NCBI RefSeq assembly: GCF_002127325.2
Contig: NC_035443.2
Span: 123,664,295-123,728,294, forward strand
Source: Helianthus annuus
Lineage: Eukaryota; Streptophyta; Magnoliopsida; Asterales; Asteraceae
Direction: 5' to 3'
Length of the DNA: 64,000 nt
Part shown: positions 49,811 to 62,100 of the stretch, one piece after another
Layout of the letters: every line of letters starts with the position of its first letter
How positions within the stretch are numbered: position 1 is the first letter of the stretch
Notes under the pieces: model-generated
Database searches by the model: none
Told to the model about the DNA's origin: nothing
What the model saw: only the letters and a program-made list of their open reading frames with translations
Translations under genes and position numbers: made by a program

Positions 49811-50896
49811 CCTTGTCTCGACTGGGCTGCCTAAGTGTTATTGGGCCAAAAGCTTGTTGGACTATCTGTTGACTGGACTGCTTGTGTATCTGTTACTGTT
49901 GTGAACGTTAGAACAGGCCCAATAACCCACTGCTGAATGTGTGCATTTTAAGTGTGTCTATACGTGTTTGCTATACGTGATTACTTGTACCCCAACTTGA
50001 CCTATATTTGGTAACCATGCTAGGACGTGGTGACCAACGTGTTTGACCAAGTAAAATATCTACCGAGCAACCCAAGGTGAGTTCACAACCTAAAGCATGC
50101 GTTCCCGGTGGTTTGGGAAACGGAACTACAAACAACATTATCCCCTATGAGGGATACAACTTACTTTTCTTCCCTTGTTATTGGGAACCTTTAGTTAATT
50201 ACTGTTTATACGGATTGCAACTAACGGCACTAAACGAAACTCTATCACTCAAGTCCCTACTACATAATACCGATTAGTCGCCGGGGCCAGGCGAACGGGT
50301 TATTAGTTGATAGCGCTATTTAGGTTTTACCAACCTCACACCGTGCCATGGTTTGGGATCGGTCGTGAACTAATGTACTCAGGCATCCGTCAATGATGAT
50401 AGAACATTGACATCGGGGCATCCTGCGGAAACGCAAACGGTTACCTAGTGTTCGGTATTGGAAAAACAGTTTAGTCGCTAACTTTTGGGGTAGCTCCCCA
50501 TGGCATGTATAAACGAGTAAATTAACTGGTGAAACAAGTTTTTGGAAATTAAAACTGGACAACTAGTGAACTCACTCAGCATTATTGTTGACACCTTACT
50601 GCATGCTTTGCAGGTAACCAGTGACTGAGGAGCTGCTGCTTGGGAATGTGTAGTGTTCGTCAAAACCCGTGTGTTGGATTTTAATTATCTTGAACTTTGA
50701 ACTATCTTTTTGGTTTACGCTTCCGCTGTTCTTGTTTAAACTAATTATCGAACTCAAACTACGATGTTGCTAACTACTTTAGATAGCAATTATTTTACTA
50801 TTAACCAATGCTTAGTATAATTGGTGGCTGGATCCTGGTCAGTCACGCCCTCAAGCGGATGTTACTCCGCAGGTGGAATTTGGGGGTGTGACAGAT

Positions 50897-50909
50897 TGGT
50901 ATCAGAGCC
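50897..50909 (+). other. G primer binding site (tRNA-iMet)
   Basis: TGGTATCAGAGCC, three bases after the LTR end. The leader of about 280 bases up to the gag start at 51189 shows no further feature. Confidence 0.94.
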
Positions 50910-51188
50910 ATTGGTTATAGTGAACTTGGTTTTAAAAAGGGGAGAAATCTTTTTGAGAAAAACCAAACTATAACCCGTGACTCGTGACGACACTACACTC
51001 CAAGTGCAAAGCTCGACTTATTTGACCTCATAGCTCGGACCCATGTTTACTTGCTTGTTTGTCTTATGCTTTCTGCTCTACTATACGTACTAGTTTGCCT
51101 AATTAGATAGATATGCCTCCCCTCTTCTATCTCATTCTCGCTATGTTACGACATCACACTCATACTATGTTTTCTGGCTATGAAGACA

Positions 51189-54100
51189 ATGAGTGGACGC
51201 GGACGAGGAAACGTCAACATGACTCAGGCTCAGTTCACTAACCTGATCAACACGGTGGCTGCAGCATTCGCAGCTCACCCTGGAGGTAAGCTCTTGTTTT
51301 AGGACGTTTAGATCCTACCGCCACATCGTCTTTTCACCTCTAAGCCCATTCGTATCACTCTCACAACAGGTCAGCATGCGCCTGTGCAACCACGTGTTTG
51401 TACCTTCAAGACCTTCATGGATTGCAAGCCTCTTCCATTCAATGGCACTGAGGGTGCCATAGGTCTTCTACACTGGATCGAGAAGGTCGAAGCTGTCTTT
51501 GCTGTCTGCGAGTGTCCCCCTGCTAATTGGGTGAAGTTTGCTACTGGTACTCTTGAGGGAAGCGCGCTTTCGTGGTGGAAAGCGCAAATTCAAATGCTTG
51601 GTTTGGAGACTGCTAATGCTACGGCATGGGAAGATTTCAAGGATATGATCAAGGAAGAGTACTGTCACAGGGATGACATCCACAAACTCGAGGACGAGTA
51701 CTATGGTCTCAAGATTGTTGGGTCAGAGATTGAGACCTACACCAAGCTGTCCAACGACTATGCTGCACTTTGCCCAAACATGTCCCGACCCATGTACCGA
51801 AGGATCGAATTGTACATCAAAGGCTTAGTCCTAGAAATCAGGAGCCATGTAACCTCGGCCAACCTCACTACCATACAGCCTGTGGTTCGTCTTGCCCACA
51901 AACTCACCAACCAGGCTGTGGAAGACGGCAGGTTGCCCAAAAGGATCAGTGCTACGGAAGGAACTTCTAGTGATGGCAAACGAAAGTGGGATGGAAATCA
52001 GGGCAAGGATGCTAACTCTACTCAGGCCCCAGCTCAGCAAAGGAAAACTGACAACAACAAAGGCACTCAGCAACAGGGTGGCTACCGGGGAAGCTACCCT
52101 AAGTGCAACAAGTGTAACAGGCACCACAATGGGGCATGTAACAAAAGGCAGTGTCAGCGATGCAACAAGATGGGGCATGAAGCCAAGGATTGTAGAAGTC
52201 AGTTCGCAGTAAGGCAGAATCAGCAACAACCCCAACAGCAACAGCAGCAGGGAAACAACCGCGGATGTTTTAAATGTGGGGCAACAGGGCACATGCGAAA
52301 GGATTGCCCTGAACTAAATCAGAATCGCAACAACAATCAGGGAGCTGGGAACAATGAGCAAAACAACAATGCTGGGAATGGTGCAAGGGGAAGAGCTTTT
52401 GTGATTGGAGCTGGAGAAGCAAGGAACGACCCCAACGTCGTGGCGGGTAAGTTCCTACTTGATGATCGTTATGTTTCTGTGTTATTTGATTCCGGTGCCG
52501 ATGCCAGTTATGTATCCCTTCGTATTAGTAAGAAACTTAAGCACCGGCCCGCATTATTAAGTTCTAAGCACATCGTCGAGATAGCTAATGGTAGAAACAT
52601 CGAGGCCTCTCACGTAATACACGGCTGCAAGCTAGAACTGTCTGGCCAAACGTTTAGTATCGATCTTTTCCCTGTCAAACTTGGAAGCTTCGACGTCGTC
52701 ATCGGCATGGATTGGTTATCCAAACATCGCGCTGAGATCCTCTGTCAAGAGAAAGCGGTTCGTATTCCTCGTCGTTCTGGCCAACCCCTCATCGTTCAAG
52801 ACAACAAAGGTGGAGAAGTCACAGGCATTATCTCGCTTTTAAAAGCCCAGAAATGCTTACAAAAAGGGCACACCGCTATTCTAGCACTGGTCACCAACAC
52901 CCTCGAAAAGGAAAAGAGGATTGAAGATTTTCCTGTAGTACGTGACTACCCCGAGGTATTTCCTGAGGAACTACCTGGACTCCCTCCCCACCGACAGGTC
53001 GAATTCCAAATCGAGCTAGCTCCCGGAGCGGCACCCATAGCTCGTGCGCCTTATCGTCTAGCCCCTGCAGAACTGAAGGAACTCTCTACGCAACTACAGG
53101 AACTATTGGACAAAGGATTTATCCGTCCTAGTTCATCACCCTGGGGAGCGCCAGTACTCTTTGTTAAGAAGAAGGATGGCACATTCCGAATGTGCATCGA
53201 CTATCGTGAGCTGAACAAGGTTACCATCAAGAATCGTTACCCTCTCCCGCGCATCGACGACCTATTCGATCAGTTGCAAGGATCGAGCTACTATTCTAAG
53301 ATTGACCTGCGATCAGGCTATCATCAGCTGAGAGTTCGTAATGAAGACATCTCTAAGACTGCGTTCAGGACTCGTTATGGTCATTACGAGTTCCTCGTTA
53401 TGCCTTTTGGAATGACTAACGCACCTGCGGTTTTCATGGATCTCATGAACCGAGTGTGCAAACCTTACCTCGACAAATTCGTGATTGTGTTTATCGACGA
53501 CATCCTGATCTACTCGAAAAGTCAAGAAGAGCATGAACGACACCTACGCATTATCCTCGAACTCTTACGCAATGAGCAATTGTACGCCAAATTCTCGAAG
53601 TGTGACTTTTGGCTTCGAGAGGTCCATTTCCTTGGGCATGTGGTCAACAAGGACGGCATTCACGTCGACCCCGCTAAGATCGACTCAATAAAGAATTGGC
53701 CTACACCCAAGACTCTAACCGAAGTTCGCCAATTCTTGGGATTGGCAGGATACTACCGCAGATTCATCAAAGGATTCTCAAAGATTGCTCAACCCCTCAC
53801 GACTCTTACACAGAAAGGTATTGCTTACAAGTGGAATGAAGCTCAGGAGTCGGCCTTTCAAAGACCAAAAGGATAACCTCTGTAGCGCTCCTATTCTCTC
53901 GTTGCCTGAAGGCACTGACGACTTTGTAGTTTACTGCGATGCGTCTATCCATGGGCTCGGTTGCGTGTTAATGCAACGCGAGAAAGTTATTGCCTACGCC
54001 TCTCGACAACTTAAGACGCATGAAAGGAACTACACTACGCATGATTTGGAACTGGGAGCAGTGATCTTTGCTCTTAAGATATGGAGACATTACCTGTACG

Positions 54101-55803
54101 GTACCAAGTGCACTATTTACACCGATCACAGGAGTCTCGAGCATATCTTTAGGCAAAAGGAATTGAACATGCGACAGCGCCGCTGGGTCGAACTCTTGAA
54201 TGACTACGAATGCGCCATCAAGTACCACCCGGGCAAAGCCAATGTCGTGGCAGACGCCCTTAGCCGAAAGGACACGACACCAAAGCACGTGCGAGCATTG
54301 CAACTTACCATCCAGTCTAACCTCCCTACCCAGATCCGAAATGCTCAAGTCGAAGCATTGAAACCGGAAAACATCAGGGCTGAGTCTCTGCGAGGATCGA
54401 GACAGCGACTAGAACAGAAAGAAGATGGCGCTTACTACGTAACAGGGCGCATTTGGGTCCCACTCTATGGAGACATACGTGAACTCGTGATGGACGAAGC
54501 CCACAAGTCCCGTTACTCAGTACATCCTGGTTCGGACAAGATGTACCACGACTTGAGGACGACATATTGGTGGCCTGGCATGAAGGCCCACATAGCAACA
54601 TATGTCAGCAAATGTTTGACTTGCGCAAGAGTCAAGATAGAGTATCAGAAACCAGCAGGCCTACTCCAACAACCAGAAATCCCGAAATGGAAATGGGAGC
54701 AAATTTCCATGGATTTTGTTACAGGGCTACCTAGGTCACAACGCGGAAATGACATTATTTGGGTAATAGTAGATCGATTGACCAAGTCCGCGCACTTTCT
54801 GGCTATTAAGGAAACATACAAGTTTTCTACCTTGGCGGAGATTTACTTAAAGGAAGTAGTTTCGAGGCACGGGGTGCCAACCTCAATTATTTCCGACCGA
54901 GACGCTCGTTTTACTTCGGAATTGTGGCAGGCTATGCACAAATCCTTTGGCTCACGTTTGGACATGAGCACCGCTTATCACCCGCAAACGGATGGACAGT
55001 CCGAACGCACCATCCAAACCCTAGAAGACATGCTTAGAGCATGTGTGATCGATTTTGGCAAGAATTGGGAGAAACATCTACCGCTAGTGGAATTCTCCTA
55101 CAACAACAGCTACCACACTAGTATTCAGGCAGCACCTTTTGAGGCATTGTACGGTCGTAAATGCCGGTCACCTCTCTGCTGGTCGGAAATCGGTGATAGT
55201 CAAATCACGGGCCTAGAGATGGTGGTAGATACAACGGAAAAGATTGCCCAGATCAGACAACGCATGGCGGCAGCTCGTGACCGTCAGAAGAGTTACGCTG
55301 ATAAGCGTAGGAAACCACTAGAATTCCAGGTCGGTGACCGGGTTCTACTTAAAGTCTCACCCTGGAAGGGTGTGGTTCGCTTTGGTAAGCGGGGCAAGCT
55401 TAATCCGCGATATATCGGACCATTCGAAATTACCGAGAAAATTGGTAAGGTTGCTTATAGATTGAACCTGCCTGAAGAACTGAGTGCGGTACACAACGTA
55501 TTTCACGTATCTAATCTGAAGAAGTGTCTATCAGATGAAACACTCGTAATTCCTTTCAAGGAACTAACTATTGATGAACAGCTACACTTTACTGAGGAAC
55601 TGATTGAAATCACGGATCGAGAGATCAAAATCCTCAAACCTAGCCAGATACCTCTTGTACGAGTCCGTTGGAACTCACGACGTGGCCCAGAGTTTACCTG
55701 GGAGCGGGAAGACCAGATGAAGCACAAGTATCCCCAGTTGTTCCCAAACGAAAACCCCAGCACTGAAGCTACAACCGAATTTCGGGACGAAATTCCAAAC
55801 TAA
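51189..55803 (+). pseudogene. gag-pol: G gag-pol polyprotein, spliced gag, one frameshift
   Basis: Exon 1 (51189-51285, MSGRGRGNVNMTQAQFTNLI) joins exon 2 at 51370. Domains: retrotransposon gag ([11 protein letters not shown] near 51565), knuckles ([14 protein letters not shown] near 52155 and [14 protein letters not shown] near 52264), aspartic protease (DSGAD, 52487), RT ([26 protein letters not shown] active site, near 53490), RNase H (YCDASIHGLGCVL near 53933, with later Glu and Asp), integrase HHCC (CLTCARVK near 54615) and DDE core (MDFVTG, SDRDARF, TDGQSERT), GPY/F (PRYIGPFEI) and a tail (VRWNSRRGPEFTWERE) like a degenerate chromodomain. At about 53865, an A-rich spot shifts the frame by +1, so RNase H and integrase are out of frame. 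The stop is at 55801. Confidence 0.93.
51286..51369 (+). other. Predicted intron near the start of G gag
   Basis: 84 bases, GTAAGC donor and CACAACAG acceptor, with an in-frame TAG inside (51300). Exon 1 is 97 bases, so the intron is phase 1, and splicing gives direct continuity with the long frame. Without it there is no good Met before the gag domain. The same arrangement is seen in E gag. Confidence 0.7.
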
Positions 55804-55905
55804 CGGGGGGATAATGTGACACCCCGTTGAAACATTCTCACTTATACTAGCTTGACAGTGACTGCCTTAACTTTCGGGACGAAAGTTCTTAAAACTTGGG
55901 GATAA
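55780..55905 (+). repeat. Duplicated polyprotein end, purine tract and LTR start in G
   Basis: TTTCGGGACGAAA at 55780, purine tract ACGGGGGGATAA and LTR-like start TGTGACACCCC at 55815 are followed 91-92 bases later by TTTCGGGACGAAA (55872), ACTTGGGGATAA and the real LTR start TGTGACACTC (55906). Confidence 0.8.
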
Positions 55906-58274
55906 TGTGACACTCTGGGATTTCCCCGAGCATTATCTTCTATATCCTTGTGTATATATATTGTTTATTAAATGAAAGTTGCGTATTGTTTAGATGTTTT
56001 ATGTGATCCTTGTATTATGTGTATGTACTATATATATATATGTATATAGGTACGTGTGTGTAGTGGGCCGAGACTACGAAACCCAACTCGAGACCACCCG
56101 GTCTCGAGTGAACAATGAACATTTGGGCCGGTTGGGCCATGCCACTCGGAACCAAAGGTGCCGGCCTTGAAACGGGTATAAAAACCCAAAACCCTCACCA
56201 CACTCTCCTTTACACTCTCATTCATTTCACTCTCTCAACTCTCACACTCTCTACCTCTCACTAAAACCCTAAAACCCTAGCAAACCAAGATCACCTCCTC
56301 ACCCTCTCATCTCTCTCGGATTCAACCGTAGCATCAAGACTCCCGGATTTCTACTCGAAACCATCACTCGGAAGTGGAACCTTTGATCCTTCGCACCCAC
56401 AACATCAACCGGTTAGTATATTATGGTTGTTTTGCTTGATTGGATAAATGATGAATGAAAGATGAACCATTGTGCTTAGAATATTTGATGATGAAAATGA
56501 TTGTTTGATAAAGTAAATGGCTTCTTGTTACCAAATGATGCTTATGTGTTGATTGAGTGTCTTGAATGTGAAAAATGGTTGTATTATCTGGTTTGATGCA
56601 TAAGATGAGTTGTTACATAGCTATGTTATCCGACTAATGATAGATGTTTGGTTAGATGGTTTTGTAACCGAATTATATGCATAACTGAAAAATGAATGTT
56701 GATGGATAATCTTGTGTAAACATGCTGTTTCGGATTGTGTATGCTAGATGTAGGACTTGAAAGTTCATAATTGTGATGAACATATGAAGAACAAGTTTGA
56801 AGGTGATATGAATATTCAAATATGCTTGTTTTGATCTGAATTTGTTATGATTTAGACAATAAAACATATTAGTGCAATATTATTGGTTAGTACACTTTAT
56901 CACAAATATGAAATGCTATTGGTTAGTACATTTGCCAGGTTCTAGAAGGATTCAGGTGCACGTAACAGTGGTTGCGAGTCGGAACCCTTGGTTGCGACTC
57001 GAGACCAAAACGTGATTCTTCGAGATCTCCCGGTTGCGACTCGCAAGCAGCACCTGATGAACCGAAACCGAGGTTGCGAGTCGGAATCCCTGGTTGCGAC
57101 TCGAGACCAAAGCATGATGAGCCGAAACCGAGGTTGCGAGTCGGAACCCTTGGTTGCGACTCGAAACCGTGCATTCTCGAGTCGAAACCGCCCTTGTCTC
57201 GACTGGGCTGCCTAAGTGTTATTGGGCCAAAAGCTTGTTGGACTATCTGTTGACTGGACTGCTTGTGTATCTGTTACTGTTGTGAACGTTAGAACAGGCC
57301 CAATAACCCACTGCTGAATGTGTGCATTTTAAGTGTGTCTATACGTGTTTGCTATATGTGATTACTTGTACCCCAACTTCACCTATATTTGGTAACGATG
57401 CTAGGACGTGGTGACCAACGTGTTTGACCAAGTAAAATATCTACCGAGCAACCCAAGGTGAGTTCACAACCTAAAGCATGCGTTCCCGGTGGTTTGGGAA
57501 ACGGAACTACAAACAACATTATCCCCTATGAGGGATACAACTTACTTTTCTTCCCTTGTTATTGGGAACCTTTAGTTAATTACTGTTTATACGGATTGCA
57601 ACTAACGGCACTAAACGAAACTCTATCACTCAAGTCCCTACTACATAATACCGATTAGTCGCCGGGGCCAGGCGAACGGGTTATTAGTTGATAGCGCTAT
57701 TTAGGTTTTACCAACCTCACACCGTGCCATGGTTTGGGATCGGTCGTGAACTAATGTACTCAGGCATCCGTCAATGATGATAGAACATTGACATCGGGGC
57801 ATCCTGCGGAAACGCAAACGGTTACCTAGTGTTCGGTATTGGAAAAACAGTTTAGTCGCTAACTTTTGGGGTAGCTCCCCATGGCATGTATAAACGAGTA
57901 AATTAACTGGTGAAACAAGTTTTTGGAAATTAAAACTGGACAACTAGTGAACTCACTCAGCATTATTGTTGACACCTTACTGCATGCTTTGCAGGTAACC
58001 AGTGACTGAGGAGCTGCTGCTTGGGAATGTGTAGTGTTCGTCAAAACCCGTGTGTTGGATTTTAATTATCTTGAACTTTGAACTATCTTTTTGGTTTACG
58101 CTTCCGCTGTTCTTGTTTAAACTAATTATCGAACTCAAACTACGATGTTGCTAACTACTTTAGATAGCAATTATTTTACTATTAACCAATGCTTAGTATA
58201 ATTGGTGGTTGGATCCTGGTCAGTCACGCCCTCAAGCGGATGTTACTCCGCAGGTGGAATTTGGGGGTGTGACA
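55906..58274 (+). repeat. G 3' LTR
   Basis: 2369 bases, the same length as the 5' LTR. Contains the same promoter block and minisatellite. Followed by target copy ATGGG and B's LTR. Confidence 0.95.
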
Positions 58275-58279
58275 ATGGG

Positions 58280-59106
58280 TCTACCGGTGTGGGTGTGGCT
58301 CACCGGAGCTCCGATCGGAGCTACTAACGAGAGAGAGAACAGTGAAGGGGTGTGGGTGTTGAACGAAGAAGCATAGAGGGTGTCGGAGGTGTGAGGCCAG
58401 ATATTAAGCGTCGCCGGAGCTCCGCCACCGGCGGCGGCGGCGCCGCGCACCGGCCGGCTCCGCCGGTTGTTCGACGGAGAGGGAGAGGGAGCGATTGTGG
58501 GTGTGCGTGAGTTTGTTGATTGTCTGCAACAAGAAAAAAATAAAGGTCAAGTGGGTGTAGCCCACTTTTATAGGCAGTTCATGTATAATGGGCTTTGGGC
58601 TTGGGCCCAAGGCCCACAAGCCCAGTCCCCGCGTTTTGAGTGGCCCGTCATTCCCACGAACCCGCTTTCGCGACCCGAACTCCCTGTAGCGTCGTAAAGC
58701 ATAATTTTTTTATTTAAAAAATATTTAAAGTAATGTCGGTTGTCGCGTTTCACGCATTCGTTCGTCGCTTTAAAGAAAATTGCGTAAAATACTACATTGA
58801 TCGTTTTAATCCATTTTTCAATTCGTTTTCGACTACGCATATAAAAATTTAATTACGAATCTAAAATATATCGTAAAAATTTAATATTTGTCGGTGTTGT
58901 CAGTATTTTGTTCGGTTTCAGTCCGTTGTCGCGTAATATTCAGCAGATTCCCCGTGAATCATCATACGCGCACTGTGTAAACGAATAAACGTTCCTGGGC
59001 ACTCGAAGGGCCTAAATGAGTTAATCTGCGTCTTAAACACTATTCATTATCGCATTAATCGCCTGTTAATTACGTAATTAAGAGCCGTAAATTACCGGTT
59101 GTCACA
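58280..59106 (-). repeat. B 5' LTR, piece 3
   Basis: Matches 36357-37183 of the left LTR. Minus-strand TATA box at 58565-58573. Ends GGTTGTCACA followed by target copy CTGTG and the resumed frame of A. Confidence 0.92.
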
Positions 59107-59111
59107 CTGTG

Positions 59112-62100
59112 CAGAGCAACCTAAAAGGGATACCTTACAAAAAGGTTATTTTCCTTCTGCACACAGATTTTTATTTCACACATTGTTAATGTGTGTTTCT
59201 AATAAAACAACGTCTTTTAATGAAATACCAACAAAAATTCAGTGTCTGGGGTATTCAATTTTAAACAATCAAAACTTTAATTACTCCCAGGAAATCTTTG
59301 ATGATTTGGTAAAAAACGTTGATACTAAGGCATTTCTGCTCTTTCCATGATTTCTAAGCTACTATTTTGAACGAAAATTTGTAAAGGAAGATGCAGAATT
59401 GCCCAAACAAGGTGCCTCTTTTAAAATAAACTGCTTAACACCTGAAACATTCTCTAGAATGTTGGCACCAATAAAAACAAAAGCAGAGGTGCCTGAGCAG
59501 AATTTAGCAGATGAAACTGCTCCTCAGGTATCTGCTGCTGAGCCCACTGCTCCAGGTGATCAAAGTAGCACACCCACTGCTTTGAAACCCACACCTGCCA
59601 CCAAAAAAGACAAAAAGAAAAACATCCAGAAAACCCACCAAACCCACAACAAAGGCATCTCTGGAAGATGAGATCCCAGAGACAATGCCAGTGACAGCAC
59701 AAAAGTCACCAATAACCACTGCTGCTCCTTCCTCACAGCAGGTGGAAGAAAGATCTCAACCACAGCCTCAAACTCCTCCTACATCATCACAAAAGGATCA
59801 GGTTGTAACCACAGGGACACCAAATTATGAAGCTCTGGATCCACTCGGATCTATCTTCCACAGTCCTGATCCCAAGGACATGTCTCTTTCAACACCCATA
59901 CCCTCACCAATCATAATGCCATAATCAATAATACCCCTGTTGCATGCAGTTGATATTGCACAGACACAAACCAGTTCCTCTCTATCACCCATTACTGAGA
60001 GTATACCTCCACAAGTGACTGGGTCTGATGCTTATACCTCTGCTATCCCAGCAACAGCTGAGGAGGTTACACCCCTGAGTTACAAGTAACTCTCGGTGGT
60101 AGTTCAAGTGGAGCAGCAACTACAACTGATGGATCAACAGATCTTCAGTTGGACAGTTGTTACATTAATAAGACTCCCTTGAAGGCAATTTCTTCCATGG
60201 CAACATCGGTAACCACCAGTGAGTTAATTATAACCACCGGTACCATCAAAGGTTTATCGAGCGCCGAAGAAAGAAGTCCCCAGTACCAAGAACAAGGGGC
60301 ATCAATGGATGATTTTTGGGACTCAGTCCCTAAGTCACACATTGGTACAACCACCACTGGTGGGGATTCAGATGATCCTACAAATGTAGGTGATGATTCA
60401 AAATATCAGGAATTGACGAAAAGAGTTGAAAACTTGAAGATTTAGTTGCTGAGATTAAAGACATGGTGCAAGAGATTCTAAAAACTCAGAAAGCACAAGC
60501 TACTGTTGTTCCTGCTCAAGCACCTGCACAACATGCATTTGCTGCAAATGAGCTTTGGAATATTTTTCAACCCATGCTTGAAAAACAGCAACACATGGCT
60601 GATCAAAAGCATGTTATTCAAGTACAAATGCTGACCAACATGGTGGAATCAAGGTTCAAAGACACTCAAGCAGACATCAAGGCTATAAAAGCTAGTATAC
60701 AAAAGACTGCCCAGAGTGGAAAAGCTCCATCCTCAATCCTCTTCATGAATACACCCCTTGCAGATAATGCCAAAAAGGGGGAGAAATCAAGTTGGGAAAG
60801 AAAGGAATAGAAGATGGACTGTATATTGAACCAGAAGAAGCAACTCAAACCACAAAATCCAAAACTACAATTCAAACAGCTGATACATCAGTAGTTGCAA
60901 AAACTGCTGTCAGTAGCCAAACAGCTGCCATATCATCAACACACACACCTCCAACACACACCACTCCATCACATACCATCACAACCACTGTTCCACCACC
61001 ATTACCATCACAAACAACCAAACCACTTTCACCCCCTGCCAAAAAGCAGAAGACAGCAGATGTTACAACATCTGTTGTAATGGCAACAGTGGTTGAAACA
61101 CCAGTTGTTTCAACTACTGTTAGTCAACCACTGATCACTGCTCAAACAACTGCCATCATAACCCCTGCTCAAAAGCAGAAGACATCTACTGATACATCAG
61201 TAGTTGTAATGACAACAACAGTTGAGACACTAGTTGTTTCAGCAGCTGTTAGTCAATCATCCACCACTGCTATCACCTTTCCTATATCACAACCAAAGCT
61301 TCTCAGTAGAAAAAGAAAGCCAATCCCTGCCAATGAGGAAATACATGATCCTAATGCTGCAAAGTATCCACTGGAAATTGAAGCTCTCAAAAATGAGATG
61401 AGGCAATTCTATACAGAAGAAGATCCTTCAAAAAGAATATTCTCCTCACTCATAGGCTACGTGCCACCAGAGGATATGGATGATTACCTCAAGATCAAGG
61501 CAAGGCAAGCTAAAGTTAAAGCTAAGGTTGAGAGTGAAAATGAAGGTCTAAGGATGAAGGCATTGCTAAAAGACTGGAGTTCTACTTCACAAAAGTAAAG
61601 CAGATAGAAGAATTTGCACAAGAGCTAATCAAAGAAAAGGCTGATCAAAAGAAAAAGTTAAGGAAACAGTATCTAGCCTACATCATGAAAGAGAAATTAT
61701 ATGCTGCTGAAGAACAACAATTTGAAGAATGGCCATTAGTTGCATTAAAGCATGAAGCTGAGAGGATTGAAAGAATCAAAAATGACTCCACAAAGAAGAG
61801 AAATACTCCAAACTGGAGCAAATACAAAAAGCTCATTGCTGACCTCACTGCTGAGTACAAAGGAAAGAAAAAGGAGCTGGTGGATGCAAAGATAGACACT
61901 GCTGAAGCCATATCAAAATGGTCCAGGAAGCAGACTGATGAAGCTTATAAAAGACTGAAGAAAAGAAAGATAACTGCTTCAAGTGCCTCAAAGAAACAAG
62001 AACATATGATGAAACTTGAACAGCAGATTGAAAACCTCAGAACCATGTTCAAATCAGCATACAACCCTACTTTTGTGTCAGATCAAAAAGAAGGTAAACA

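Larger units (their letters stand above)
48525..50893 (+). repeat. G 5' LTR
   Basis: TGTGACACTCTGGGAT... to ...GGGGGTGTGACA. Contains a full plant-type core promoter, a GGTTGCGACTCG minisatellite (49585-49810) and no supported protein. Small frames on both strands over the minisatellite are repeat artefacts. Confidence 0.95.
48525..58274 (+). mobile_element. Element G: young, nearly complete Ty3-gypsy chromovirus
   Basis: 9750 bases. LTRs 48525-50893 and 55906-58274, both 2369 bases, with about 14 differences seen by eye. Target duplication GTGGG (48520-48524) and ATGGG (58275-58279). Primer site 50897, spliced gag, complete gag-pol domain order, purine tract. A one-base frameshift near 53865 separates RT from RNase H. 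It is the only element here that encodes integrase and RNase H, and so a potential trans source for gypsy relatives only. Integrase followed by GPY/F and a chromodomain-like end places it among chromoviruses, probably Tekay/Del. Confidence 0.95.
33814..59106 (-). mobile_element. Element B: LARD-like non-coding gypsy derivative with 3.37 kb LTRs
   Basis: Minus-strand element: left LTR 33814-37183 (the 3' LTR), interior 37184-38911, right LTR 38912-59106 in three pieces (38912-40670, 47744-48524, 58280-59106; 3367 bases in total). Target duplication CTATG (33809-33813) and CTGTG (59107-59111), one mismatch. The primer site and purine tract are in place but the interior has no protein frame. The interior resembles E's 3388-5210, so B is a deletion relative of E. 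It breaks A's reading frame. Confidence 0.9.

Noticed and set aside
49542..49872. Frames on both strands with repeated ESQPRVPTRN or CDSRPK patterns
   Set aside because: Translations of the LTR minisatellite; present identically in both LTRs of G.
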